A stretch of DNA of 64,000 nt, taken from Pseudofabraea citricarpa (Eukaryota; Ascomycota; Leotiomycetes; Helotiales; Dermateaceae). Position numbers and translations under genes: made by a program. Below the pieces are notes generated by a model. It was not told where the DNA came from, ran no database searches, and saw only the letters and a list, made by a program, of their open reading frames with translations. Of the stretch, positions 26,160 through 38,500 are shown one piece after another; positions within the stretch are counted from its first letter, which is position 1, and each line of letters opens with the position of its first letter. The stretch covers positions 186,001 to 250,000 of the forward strand of contig JAPWGK010000011.1 in NCBI GenBank assembly GCA_029641185.1, read 5' to 3'.

Positions 26160-28279
26160 ATGGTCAACACCGGCAAACCCTCCAAGGGCTGCTACTTATG
26201 CCGTGCTCGTCGGATCAAGGTACGCATCTGTCTCTTTCTATGCGCTGCCTGAGAAACAACAGTACTGACATCTGCCAGTGTGATGAAGGAAAGCCTTCCT
26301 GTATGAGATGCCAGAAATCGAAGAGAGTGTGCCCAGGCTACCGAGATTCCTTTGAGCTCAACCTACGGGATGAGACCAAATCGACAAAGAGAAAAGCCTC
26401 CAAGGTCTTTTCACCTGAGGGAAATATGCACAATGTTGTGATGCAGCACACGGGGACCGTTGGTGAACCGATACTGCTCTACTCAGATGGGCAAACAGCA
26501 ACAGTACCAGCCTGGGCCAACTACATCGGCGACACTTCACCGGACCACTTGAGCCATACCTACAATACTATATCAGGACTGCAAAGCCCGCATAGTATCC
26601 CGCTCACTCGGCCTCGGGATCTGTCGACGCCAGTGGACCAGCAAGCCTTCTGCTATTTCCTCTCCAACTTTGTCTTGATTCCGGAGCAAGGTGCCACCCG
26701 CGGTTTCTTCGACTTCTTGATCCCATTGCTCAAAGCAGAGCAGGCCGGATCACCGCTGTCAACGGCCTTCTCGGCAGTTGCACTAGCGGCATTTGGCGTG
26801 CGGCCAGCTTCAAAGGCTCTATTACCACAAGCCGACGCATTCTACGTCCGCGCACTGAAACAGATCAACTCGGTGCTGCAACATCCCAAACTGGCCTTGA
26901 GGGATTCCACACTCGCCGCAGTGTTGCTTCTGGGTTTTTATGAGGCGAGAGCAATTCTCTCGGACGAACACTACTGGCAATCCGTTCTAACTTCCTCACA
27001 GACACTTACTTCATCCCAATTGACAGTAAAGGGGTGGATCTCTCACATTGAAGGGGCCGTGGCATTGGTGAAGTCAAGGGGCAAGCAGCAGATGGAAACA
27101 CAGATTGGTCGTGACCTCTTCATGGCAATCCGGAGTCAAATGGTAGTTCACATCCGTCGTATGATCTCCGAACGCTCTGCTGACATGCATTAGACGGTAG
27201 TTGGCATTGCGAACTCTAAATATGTAGATGCCGGAGTCGATTGGTGGATGAATATGGGACCACAGGATGAAACGTCGCGAAAAATAAACGAGCTTAACCT
27301 CCGCGTGGCAGATCTCCGCGCAGAGTCAGATGCCGTCATCTGCATGTCCTCTCGCACGGCGAACAATCTTGAGAAGGTACTAAAGCTGCTCCGCGAAGGT
27401 GAAGCGCTTGAACAAGCTTTCAATGAATGGTTTGATACTCTACCGGCTATCTGGCGACCGAAGACGGTCGCTTGGGTGGATAACATTCCCGATGCGGATT
27501 TGCCCACGTCGAACTGCTATCCTGGAAAGATTGACATGTATTCGGAGATTTGGCTGGCTTCACAATACGTTATCGCACTCTCGTCGCGGTTGTTTGTATC
27601 GACTACTATCCTGCGTTGCACCGCATGGCTCTGCTCGCCACTTGACTATCGGATAACCCCCGAGTACACTGCGGCCGCCCGTCTGTCGGGTCAGGTCATC
27701 GAAGACATAGTTGCAAGCGTCCCATATTTTTTCGGATGGAATTTCGAAGCGGATTCCGAGCCTTCCATATCACATTTCGCCTGCGGAGATGATCACAAGT
27801 CCACGCCCAAAGTACTAGCCGGTGTCTTTTCGCTGTGGCCAATTTTCGTGGCAGCGACGTGTGACTTTGCAACTGAGACCCAGCGGGTGTGGTTACGTGC
27901 AAGGCTGCAGTACATTGCAGAGTCCATGGGGGTCAACCATGCTGCACTGTTGCTCCAGGTAAGTGTCCCCGAGCTCTCATGGGTTTGTTATCGTTACTTA
28001 CTGACACGTGTTCAGGCTTCGCAGCTACGATATCCATCCATGTTCATCTACCGTGACACGATGAATCTTCCACCGTCCAATTGCAAGGTCCCCGCCGCGC
28101 TGCAACTAAGCCCGACAACATCTGAGTCAACGATATGCTCTCCGACCTACCCGGATCCGATTGACGAGTCAAGTTGGCATCTGAAGGTCAGAGAAGCTCG
28201 TATGATACAAGCCAATCATACACTGGATATGACGTCGGGATCTGAACAACAGCAGTATTCGGAGTTTATCGCTGTATGA
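26160..28279 (+). CDS. Zn2Cys6 transcription factor between the reductase and the polyketide synthase
   Basis: Four exons (26160-26219, 26279-27142, 27194-27958, 28016-28279) encode 650 residues. The zinc cluster is GCYLCRARRIK in exon 1 followed by CDEGKPSCMRCQKSKRVC in exon 2, with cysteines 11, 14, 21, 28, 31 and 38. The intron falls exactly between the second and third cysteines. The rest fits the fungal-specific regulator domain (FCYFLSNFVLIP, FFDFLIPLL, LGFYEA, SHIEGAVALVKSRG). An in-frame TAG at 27191-27193 is removed by a 51-nt intron with a CTGAC branch point, so I read the gene as intact. The last intron (57 nt) has no stop and keeps frame, so intron retention would insert 19 residues. 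By position it is the best candidate for a pathway-specific melanin regulator, because Zn2Cys6 genes sit in some known DHN-melanin clusters. Confidence 0.85.
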
Positions 28280-30020
28280 CCCTTGATAAGAGTGCAGGAA
28301 GAGTGTACGACTAGAAGTACTCAGTCGCTCGGCTGTATAATAGTGATATCGAGACTTCTAGAAGTCTGTGCAGGCGTCCTTTATTATCTTCATTGTTACA
28401 TGGGCGTATACCGGTTCGGGTAAATTCATCAGGGAGAAGCGAATCTTGTGTATCTTTTAGGAGTTGGCAAACAGGACAGTCACCTTTCACGGTGGATCTG
28501 GGGAAAACTTATGAATTTATGAAGTTGAATGTTTCAAACTCTTTGGACCTCTACTCGCGAACTTAGCCCCAGGGAGCAAAGAGTGACGAATGCACGAGTG
28601 CAAGTCCTTTACTAAAATTACGCTCTGAGCACCACCAACTCTGCATCTCGCAAAGGAGCAATAAAAATGAGTCCCATGATCTTCATGGGTCTTGCAGAAT
28701 CAGAGCAAAAGTCGGAGTCAGAGCGGTATGTTCCCTCTACTAATTAGGGTAAGATAGCTTAGGATAAAGTCTCTAGGAGCTCTCTTCTAACACCGAACCC
28801 CGATACTGACACGGAGCTGCTCGAGCAAAGCAAGACAGAATACGCAAGCTGCTCAACAATATTTCGCATCGAGGACGCGTAAGCTGATCGCTGCGTACAG
28901 AGAAGCAGAAGAATCGTGCTGGAGATTCAAGCGAGCAACATTTACCAAAAGTGACCCTCCTGCTGCTGATCCTGACACCACTTTCTTCTACAGGCCACCT
29001 GCAACTGTCTCTGCATCTGGATCATGTTGAAGACAATGGGATCATTCCTTTTCATTTTCACTGTCCACGTGCGTTAGGATACTAAATTACGAATACGTGA
29101 GACTTTCTCGTTCTACAGAGTCGTCATATGATGGGTTCATCCAGAGAACTCCAGCCCGATATTCATCAACAAACACCAAAGAATTCGATGCACCTCGCTT
29201 ACTTCGAGTGGCTAGCTTCTGAGCCCTCATCCCGAGTCTTTTCATTTTCGCTCTTACTTTGCTTTCCTAACTTGACTTGCATTCTTCTTCTTCGCAACAG
29301 ACGGCTTGTGAAAGTTCATGAGATCGCAAGCCAGAGACTAAGAGGTTTTGCGAGGGAAAGAGCGAAAGAGCGAAAGACCGAGCAAGTGAGTGCGTTCAAC
29401 TGTGGATATCTTTGCATGTACGTATATATGTATGTGTGCAGGGAAGGGTGCTGAGACAGGTCACGACTAGCTATCTAGCATGCAGCAGCTCGATACGCTT
29501 AGAGAACGACCGATATAGCTGATGCACGTGTAATGCACCATTCCTTACTCATCGCGAGTCGCGACGAACCGAGTACACCGAGCAAGATCGCAGACTAAGT
29601 ACGGCAGCCAAGAGGCTATGAGTTGAGTCCGGTCTTTATCAGCGGAGGTTGTACAGCGTGCCAAGGCCAAAGCACAAGAGCCTCAGTCGAAGCGAAGAAA
29701 CGGACGCTGGATGCTGGATGCTGATTGATGAAGATACGCAGAAACAAGACGGTAGAGTTTACCCAAGAGCCCACGACAACACGACAGCCACATATACGAT
29801 AAAACAGTGGAGGTGACTCTGGGGTCGGGGGAGGGAGGGAGGGATGGTCGGTTACAAATTCGCCTGGACTCTGAACACATCAGATAACTCATTGGACCTC
29901 GTACTCTACTCGATTGGGACCAGTTTGAGCCGCCAATCGCTTAAAACTGCTTCTGGGTGTCGGGCGGGTGGCCGGGCGAGAGAGCGAGTAAAGATGCAGG
30001 TCGTAATGCACCACATCTGT

Positions 30021-30055
30021 AAATGCAAAATGCAAATGCAAATGCAAATGCAAAA
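30021..30055. repeat. ATGCAA-type tandem repeat, copy A
   Basis: Five tandem AAATGCA-like units of 6-7 nt. A second array of the same unit lies about 430 bp downstream. Confidence 0.8.
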
Positions 30056-30488
30056 CGCAGTGCAGTACACCCAGCATGTCTCGGCAGCTATGCATTCTAC
30101 CGATACAATACTACATGTCTCAAACCCCGTCTCGGCTCGGAGACATCTGACTCTCCGGTCGTGTACGACGCCAAAAGCAGATATGTAACCAGGATGGTGC
30201 GGTGAGCATCGCACCTCTCGGAGGGATTCCTTTGAAGCGGTACGGCTATCTCTCGACGGGAAGCCCTTTGCAGTACATGCGATTACAGGTACAGGTCTCG
30301 GGTACAGATACACGACAGAGCAGAAAACCAACAATCCAACAACCCTTATCCCATCCCGACGTGCATGGAGGCGGGAACCTTCTCTGTCGAAGATTCGAAG
30401 GGTTCCAAGAACCAAGGAATCATGCTGCTCTCCAATCACCTGATCTGACAAACATGTCCGCTCTGTCTGCACCTACAATTGCGCCGGC

Positions 30489-30509
30489 ATGCAAATGCAA
30501 ATGCAAATG
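30489..30509. repeat. ATGCAA-type tandem repeat, copy B
   Basis: Three perfect ATGCAA units plus ATG, the same unit and orientation as the array at 30021-30055. Confidence 0.8.
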
Positions 30510-31791
30510 ATGCAAGCGAGCAACAAAATTCGCGCAGCGCCATACCCTTGCCTCTCCATTTTTCGTCAGGTTAGGTTCGCCGAAATGTCTGGATCCCAGC
30601 GTACATACATACAGCACATCACATCTGAAGCTGGTGCCTATTGAGAAAATTAATTAGACACGATACGAGTGAACCACCGGCCGGCGAACTAGCCACGCAA
30701 AGAGCGAACAATGAGGGTATTTCGTCATCGGAGGGAAACGTCCAGAGCTGAAAAGCTCGAACCGCCCAAAGGACATGGCACCAAAGACAGCAAGATCATC
30801 GTTCACCACCTCGCGGCATCTTACTCGTTTGTTCGATCCGTGGGGGGCAGTACTGTGTTGAAAGGGTAGGGTAGCAGTACAGTTGCGGGAGCCAAGAGTG
30901 CTACCCTACCTTTACCCTGGCTACAGGTACTGTACTCGACCCCTGCGACACCAAATCAATAAGATCTCCGAAATATGAACTAGAATTATGGAGTCCTGGA
31001 CGAACCCCACTCACTAATAAAGCTTATCGAGACCCCCTCCCCTCTCTTGCTCGACGCTGTCGACAGGTCAGGTCGTTTATTAGTAAACAGCCTATTTGTC
31101 CCGAGCGATAGAAAGAGAGGGAGGCTGGTCGTGTGTAGGCGGGGGGATGGAGAGGGCTCGGCTGTGGAGCCATTTTCTGCCCACCCCCGGCTCGATTGTC
31201 TGTACCGGAAGCGCAGAGCACGGTACAGGAATTGTGAAAGATATACAGTAAAAAGCAATCCCGTGTTTTTTTCCTCGTCATATAATAGAGTTCTGATATT
31301 TGAATACAGATCATCTACGCAGGTCAAATCAGAGTCCGGCAGTGACGACGTGTAGACTTTTGCTCTCTTGTGTGACAAATGAAACCTCTTTTTGCGAGTG
31401 CGGAACAGAAGAGAGAGGTGCTCTCCGCAAGAGTCAGGAAAGTTAGCCATGACGAGGCGATCCAAGTCAAGTCGCCAGAAGAGGAACAGAGGAAGAATCA
31501 CGGGCTCCCGCTCCTGAATCATCCTAACGCCGTCCATCTTCACCCTCGAAACGAAACCCGCTAACATCGTTCTCGTATGCACGGTAATCTACGGCCATGG
31601 GACGGAAGACGGAGCAACGCAACCACTGTACTGTGGTATCCTGTCCTGTACATTACTGTGCTGTACAGTGCGGGAAAATACCCATGCAAGGGTTGGAAAA
31701 TGCCCCGAGCGGGAAGGGGGGGTAGACAAGGACAAGCATCAGGACCAGGACATGGACAAGGGCATGGATAAGTCTAAGGGTCGAGAGATCC

Positions 31792-31825
31792 GGCACTCTG
31801 GCACTCTGGCACTCTGGCACTCTGG
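31792..31825. repeat. Tandem GGCACTCT, four copies
   Basis: An 8-nt unit is repeated perfectly four times (31792-31823) and followed by GG. Confidence 0.9.
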
Positions 31826-33683
31826 TGTGGTGTGGCGCCGCTAGAGAGTAGCGTACCTAGCGTGCAGATACGACGTGACATACTGTGTTTTCTTGCAAAG
31901 ACTAGATAGAATCTTGCTATGTAGAGTAGAGCATAAAATAATGTCGGACTGTGATGTGGAGCAGAGCGGAGCGTGCAGGACAGAGCGAGTCTGAACCTGG
32001 CGGAAGAGTGGAAGTGGAATGGGAATTAGTCGTGGATGAGTTTCTTGGTCTCCAAGCGAGCGAGGAGGCTGAAGAAAGGCGTTAGAGAGGGGGAAGAAAC
32101 CGGGAAGGAGTATGAGAAACAAGGATAGAGAGAGAGAGACATGTTTGTGAATGGCCTAGAGCAAAATAACGCACATGAGGCTCTCTAGAGCACGGCACAG
32201 CTCATACAGTAAGGTTTTTGACAACTCTCTTAGCCTGGTTCGCGAAAGCCTATCTTCCACCTATCTACAGTGCTTACTTCGAGGGAGAAATGTACTTAGC
32301 TATACCATGCATACTATACCCTGTTCTCTGTATCTCCCTCCTCCACCCTCTCTCTAAAGCCACAAGTCACTAACACCTAGCATAGCCGTTATCGTAAAAC
32401 CCAAGCCAAGCCCCCCCTCAAAACCGCAGACCCATCCCCATAGATACAGCACGCTGCATACTACTGTAACCCACCCACCACCCACCCATCTACTCACCGC
32501 GCCACTTCACCACCTCGTACAATACAATAATCAATCAATCAGATAGATCAAATACGGTATCCCCCCCTGTCGCTCCGGATATAGGATGTACTGTACAGTA
32601 GCCAGTAGGTAGGGTGTGAAGCTTCTTCGGCTAGCCTTCCCGGACCCGGCCAGTGCATCAAACTGTAAATTCTTCCGCCCCTGTCAGGGTTGCGGTATTG
32701 CATCATGACGCATCATGATCTTCTCGATGGCGCGCCCTCACCGTTTTCTTTTTTTTTTCTTTCGCACTTGGAGGGCTCGGCTTTCGGCTGAAAATCGTGC
32801 GAGATTTGGTCCGGATCTTTTTCTCTTACGACGGGTGCTTTTGTACTTGTACTTGTTTCTTTGATTTTTCTTGCTGTGCAGGATGATTAATCGAGAGAGA
32901 GAGAGGATAGAGTTGTGATTTCTTTGCTGGTATGATTGTATCTAGTTTCACTGTTTTTTCTCTCTTTTTTCTTCTTCTTCTGCTTCTTCTTCTGCTGTGG
33001 CTCTTCGCTTCTTGACTTCTTTTTCTTTTCTCTCTAGGTAGGTCGCTATGCTCGACTGGCTCGTTCCTCGCTTCTCGAGAAACCAGAAGGCGAATTTCAG
33101 CTACATCCCATCCCATCCACCCACGCGCTCGTCAATATCAAGATCGACATATAGGTTCACGTCCAAAAGCCCAAGCCCAAGCCCACGCCCAAGCCCGAGT
33201 TCCTCTTCCAGAAGAAGCCAACGACCGAGTTCCTGACTACCTACCTACCTCCCTCTCCACCTAGCTGTTCTTATCTCAAGAGACGTCCTGACATCAGGCT
33301 ACGGCCGATCCATTCCCCCTCTGGTACTTGCGGCGTCGCCGAATCCAGTTACGCCGTCGCCCCTACCTGGTCCCCTGCTGCAACGTGGCCATCCTTCTCT
33401 CTCTTTCGCTGTGTCTATTCTATTCTGTCTTCTCCTCTCGTGTGCAACCCTCGCCGGAGGTATTCGCGATCCAGCCTGACTGGATCGTTCGCTTGGCCTG
33501 CCTGCCTGCCTGCCTGCCTGCATGAGTGAGAGTGAGATTGAGGAGCGCTCGAAAGTTCGTCATCGTGCCAAGATGTCGTCCTTGTCACGATTCACTTTGT
33601 GCATACTGAATCGGTCGGGCGGCGGTCGGTCGGTATGCACACATGCAAATGATAGCCATCTGATAAGGGCAACGGACTAAAGC

Positions 33684-33684
<1 letters not shown>

Positions 33685-33722
<38 letters not shown>

Positions 33723-33751
33723 CCCAAAAAAAAAAAAAAAAAAGAAAAAAA
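33685..33751. repeat. 37-base poly-C tract followed by poly-A tracts
   Basis: C runs unbroken from 33685 to 33721. After GCCC, A runs from 33726 to 33743, then a G and seven more A. True lengths are uncertain because such runs are poorly read by most platforms. Confidence 0.9.
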
Positions 33752-35536
33752 GGAAACCTGCCTGAGTGGATGTGATTTGGTTCAGTAATCTCTCTCTCTC
33801 TTTCTTTCTGATTGGGATTCTTATGCGTGCGTGACCTGATGTCAGGAAAGTAAAGTGCCCATCGATGCGTTGTTTTTCCCTTCCTGCCTTGCCCATTGCG
33901 ACTTCGCCGTCTGGCTGGGACTGGCACTGAAACTGAACCCTCTGTCTCACTGAGTAGAGAGTAGCTGTAGAACCCGCTCAGCCCGGCCGTGAGGCTGCTC
34001 TGCCCTGCTGCGAGCAGCTTTCTCTTGTGGCCCATTCCGCTATCCGCGGGCAGAGCGGTGGGCTTGGTACCTGGGCAGGCTAGCTGGTTTAAGGTGTGGA
34101 GGCCCTGATTAGATTCCTGCCTTGTTTTGTTTTGGTGAGCTGGCAGTGGCTGGTACCTTGCCTTGCTCGAGGAGGTTATTTTACGTACCTAGGTAGTTTT
34201 TCACCTGTACCTGATGTGAACTCTGGGATCGTGATGATGCATGCAGGAGAACGAAGGAAAAAGTGTGAATAATCGGATCGAGATGCTCAGGCTATTTCTT
34301 TTCTGCCCATTGGCACGTTTCCACTAAGTCCGCACGCGAGAGGTGCGAAATGAGAGGAAGGAGAATGCGGAACGCTTGCAACACGGACAAGTCTGACACT
34401 CATACCAGGTCAGAGAGCCAAGGTACATACATACTCTACCTCACCGCTCTTCAACCCTGGCCTACCTAGGCACTAGAATTCCCTCGTGCCTTGAGCCAGA
34501 GGCCCGAGGAGACCCGCTTGAAGATTTCGGATCTTTCGACTCGCGGTATTATTTTCTTCGCGGGACATGGCAGGTAGCAGAAACCCCCAAAGATCTAAAA
34601 ATTAAAGATCTTCCAAGTTGCTTTAGAGACGTGAGAGAAAGAGTAGGTGCAAGCAAGAAAGTTAGAATCATCCAGCTTGAACTTCTGCACTATGTCTCCC
34701 ACCCACTTCTTTTAAAGCTTCGAAACTTTGAAACAGCGAGTTAAAAAGTGGGAGTAAGAGAGAAGGATATCGATAGTAAATTCTTAGGCTGGAATTGGTA
34801 TTGCATCATAGCTTCCTCCTTTTGATCCTTTTGGGGGTTACTAAAAAACAAAAACATCCTAACTCCTGTCGCTTAATAGACGCAAGACCATTGACGAGTT
34901 TCTTATGAGGATCGTTACGAGTACGCGATTGAGATTTTCAAGGGCATTAGGGATAGTACGTAAAAGACAAAAGAAATAGAAGTAAATGCTTGAGTGTGTA
35001 GTCAGAATCCTGGCTTATTGTATGGGGTGACAATGGCTGTTTTTTGACCAGCAGTGCATGTTAAAGAGCAATCAAATCACTTCGAGAAACAAGGCTGAAT
35101 TATTTTGAATACTTGATAGATTGAGCTACATAAGAAAGATGCTATGAAAGAATACCTAGAGCCAACTGTAACTATGAGTAAAAATTAAATGAGAGTATCT
35201 AAGCGCCCTTGGGACGAGGTAAAGGAAAAAGAAGAGAGAAGAAAAAAAGGTATCGCTAAAAAAATCCAGTGATGAAGTGAAAATGCCCAACATTTCTTCT
35301 ATACGCCGCCTGCTTTGATGGAACCGACCAAAAATCATTAACAATGAAAATCTCGAAAATCATTAAAAGATGAAAACCAAAAACATTAGACAATGAAAAC
35401 CAAGAAACATAAACAATGAAACTCGTAACCAAAATTCAAAAAGTCCACGCAAAAAACACCTGTGTTCAAAGACAATTTTGCAATCTGTTACATCGCCATA
35501 AAAAAGAAAAACAAAAGAAAAGTTCGAGTCAATCAT

Positions 35537-38500
35537 CTACAACTGGAGGGCTTGCTTGATAGCTGCAGAAACATCTTGAGTCTGAGAAATAATTAGTATA
35601 TATTATTTAGGGTTGGGAATAAATAGGACTTACGATAGGATCTCTCATCATCGAGAAATGATTACCACTGGTGCTCACACATGAGATGTTGTTTCCACCA
35701 ACAAGTCTCTCCCAACCATTAGGTCCAAGGTCTTGACGATCATTGGATAACCAATACATGGAGTTAGGCATTGGAGTGTTTGCATCCCACTCTGGTTGTG
35801 GGCCATCAGGTCTGACAATACCATCACGAGCCCAAATAGCTACGGTCTTTGGCATGCCCTTGTGTTGGGTAATGTCAATGCTGTCTAAGCTGACTGAATA
35901 GTTTGTGAGTTCTCGGACGGCGGAGGCGAAATGAGGCAACAGCCATTTAGGAGTCTTTGCTGGATCCCCGGTACCGAGAAGGCCAATTGCATCGCAGTAA
36001 CGATGGAAGGTAGCAGGCAGAGCTTCGAGTTTGATAGGGCATGGCGAGTCGATCAAGACAAGCTTCTCAACGATCTCGCCCTTTTGAATCAACTGTCGGG
36101 TCATTTCATAGGCAAGAACACCACCAGCGGACCAACCTCCTAGGATGTATGGTCCCTTAGGCTGTCGGCGCTGGATCTCAGCCATGTAGATCTTAGTGAC
36201 ACCTTCAACTCCAATAGTGAAGTCCTCTGGTGTCTTCATGAATGGGCAGTTCAATCCAAAGACACAGACTGAAGAGTCAATGTCTGGTAGAGTGGCATAT
36301 GAGGTTGCTGATCCGGAACCATCAGGAAGGAGGAAGAGAGTTTGAGTGGCAGTCTTTGGATTTCCCTGGAGCAAGATTGACTGTGCAGCAGGATATGAAG
36401 AGACAGGTCCCATCTTAGAAGATCTCTTGACGCTTGAAGCTCGAGATCTAGCTTTGACTGGTGTAATGAGTTTGGCAACGGCGCGTGGCTTGAGTGTACG
36501 CAGTCCCAAAGAAGTCTCGATCTTTTCAACACAAGTGTTCTCTACCAGGAGGTCAGATTGCAAGGTCAAGCCTGTCTTCTCTCTAAGGGCACCCAAGATG
36601 CTTAGACTCATGAGAGAATCCATGCCCATGGTGGAAAGATCTGTATTGTCAGAAATCTCATCCAAATCAACACCCATCTCAGCAGCAATTGTTGACCTGA
36701 TCAACTGCTGAAGGACAGAGTTGGGGGCGTTATTCTCCTCTTCTTCTTCGGGGCTAATTGGCTCAATGAGCTCAAAGTTCTCCTCAGAATCGATTTCAGA
36801 GCTTGAATGACTGGAGATCATGTCTGGAGTGGAAAGACCAGAGCTGTGGTTGGTCTCAAATTGGCCAAGGAAGGACTTGAGCTGTCCAACAGTGGGCATG
36901 TCAACGAATGCTGTGCTCTGAAAGTTGATTTCAAGTTCTTCGCGGAATCTACCTGAGATACTGAGAGACATGAGAGAATCAACACCCATGTCTGCGAAGT
37001 TGATCGAGTCAGCAAGCTCTGAGATTTCACAACCGATCTCACTGGCAATGATGGTGAGGGCTCGGGCAGTGACTTGAGCTGTTGCTTTTGAAGTAAGCTC
37101 CTTCGTGACGACGGTGAGCTCCTTGGTCTTTGTTGTTGTCTTGCGCTTCTCAGAGATATGAGTGACTGCTGTCTTTTTGGGATGGCCGACCATGGTTGGT
37201 GCTGGGATGGCACGAGCGGCAGGAGCTGGGGTAGACTTAGCAGTCTTGGATGAGAGCAAGGTGTCAAGGAGAGCTTTTGGAACACATTGGAACTTCAAGC
37301 CTCCTACAACACCAATGATTTCATCGCCCTCGAAAACATAGACGTCGCCTGCTACCATCTTCCCTCCTCCAGGAACAGGCTGCATCTTGACGTAGGAGCG
37401 GTACTTCTTCTCGTGATCAAGACGTTTGGCGAAGCGCATGGTTTCCCAGCCATGTGAAATATACACCTGTTTCTTGGAGTCGACAGCATCGTTGGCATTC
37501 ATGATGAATCCAGAGATGTGACAGGCGCTATCAATGAGGTATGGACTCATGAAGAACTTGCCATCCTTAGGGGAGGATTGAAAGACGACCCGAGCAGTTG
37601 CCTCAAGCCCCTCACTGTTGAGTGTAACCTCCTCCATGCCACGGTACTTGTTGTCGTATTGGACGAGTGAAGAGAACAGCTTGTAAGCCATACCTCTACC
37701 AATGCGATGAGAGCCCTCTTGTGTCTTGAGAGAATCAATGCGTCCTTGTACAAGGAACTTGCGACGTTCCCATTCATTCGACCACACCGAGGCGTCCTCG
37801 AAGTTTACGACGCACTGGGCTTGCTCAATGAAAGACTTGTTAGCAGCGACACTGCGATAAGTTACTGATGCCTTGCGGTGAGCCAAATCGACTCTGGCCT
37901 CGATCTGCAAGATTTGACTTGGGTTGTTGGCATCGAGATTTAGCACCAGAGGTTTGTGAGTCTCCATCTGACCAACATTCATGTGGACATCAGGAGAATC
38001 CGGCTTAGCTGCGCGATAGGCGTAGTCGCAAATTGTCAAAGCCATGTCGGCATAGATTGACGAGGGGCAGAGACCAACACCATTGACAAGATGTCCCTCA
38101 ATTGCTGCACGGAGTAGAGGGTGTGCCAAATCGGATTCTCCAATGACGAGAGCAGAGTGTGCTGTGATTGTTTCCGAAACAATCTTTTGAATTGCGGTTG
38201 TCGAAAACGCAGGAACTTCAGGCTTAGACTCTGCAGTAACTTGCTTCAAGCCCTTGGTGAGACACCAGTTCTCCTTGTAGTCGATCCAATAGACCTTCTC
38301 ATCATAAGCATAAGATGGCATGGACAAGACTTCATGTGCTGCGTCGAAGTTGTGGTGATACTCCGACCAATCAATTTCAAGACCAGCATGGTAGAGAGCT
38401 GAGAGACTGGCTGCCGAGGTTCTCCAAGCATCATCATTTCGGTTCAATGAAGGTGCGGTCAGAACATCCTTTCCGATAGTAGCTTTAATCATTGCGGAGC

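Larger units (their letters stand above)
28280..35536. other. 7.3-kb gene-free interval between regulator and polyketide synthase
   Basis: I find no plausible gene here. It holds many microsatellites, a 37-base C homopolymer and repeated GTACTGTAC words. About 34600-35536 is AT-rich and contains the 3' side of the synthase. Longer open frames (such as 30986-31582 minus) are not convincing. Confidence 0.5.

Noticed and set aside
27191..27193. In-frame TAG suggesting that the third regulator is a pseudogene
   Set aside because: A 51-nt GT-AG intron with a CTGAC branch point removes it and keeps the frame, and the protein on both sides reads as one regulator domain.
30986..31582. 198-codon minus-strand open frame
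   Set aside because: No family feature; overlapping frames on both strands are equally long, as expected by chance in this composition.
33592..34035. Overlapping open frames encoding poly-Gly and poly-Phe
   Set aside because: Produced by the C and A homopolymers.
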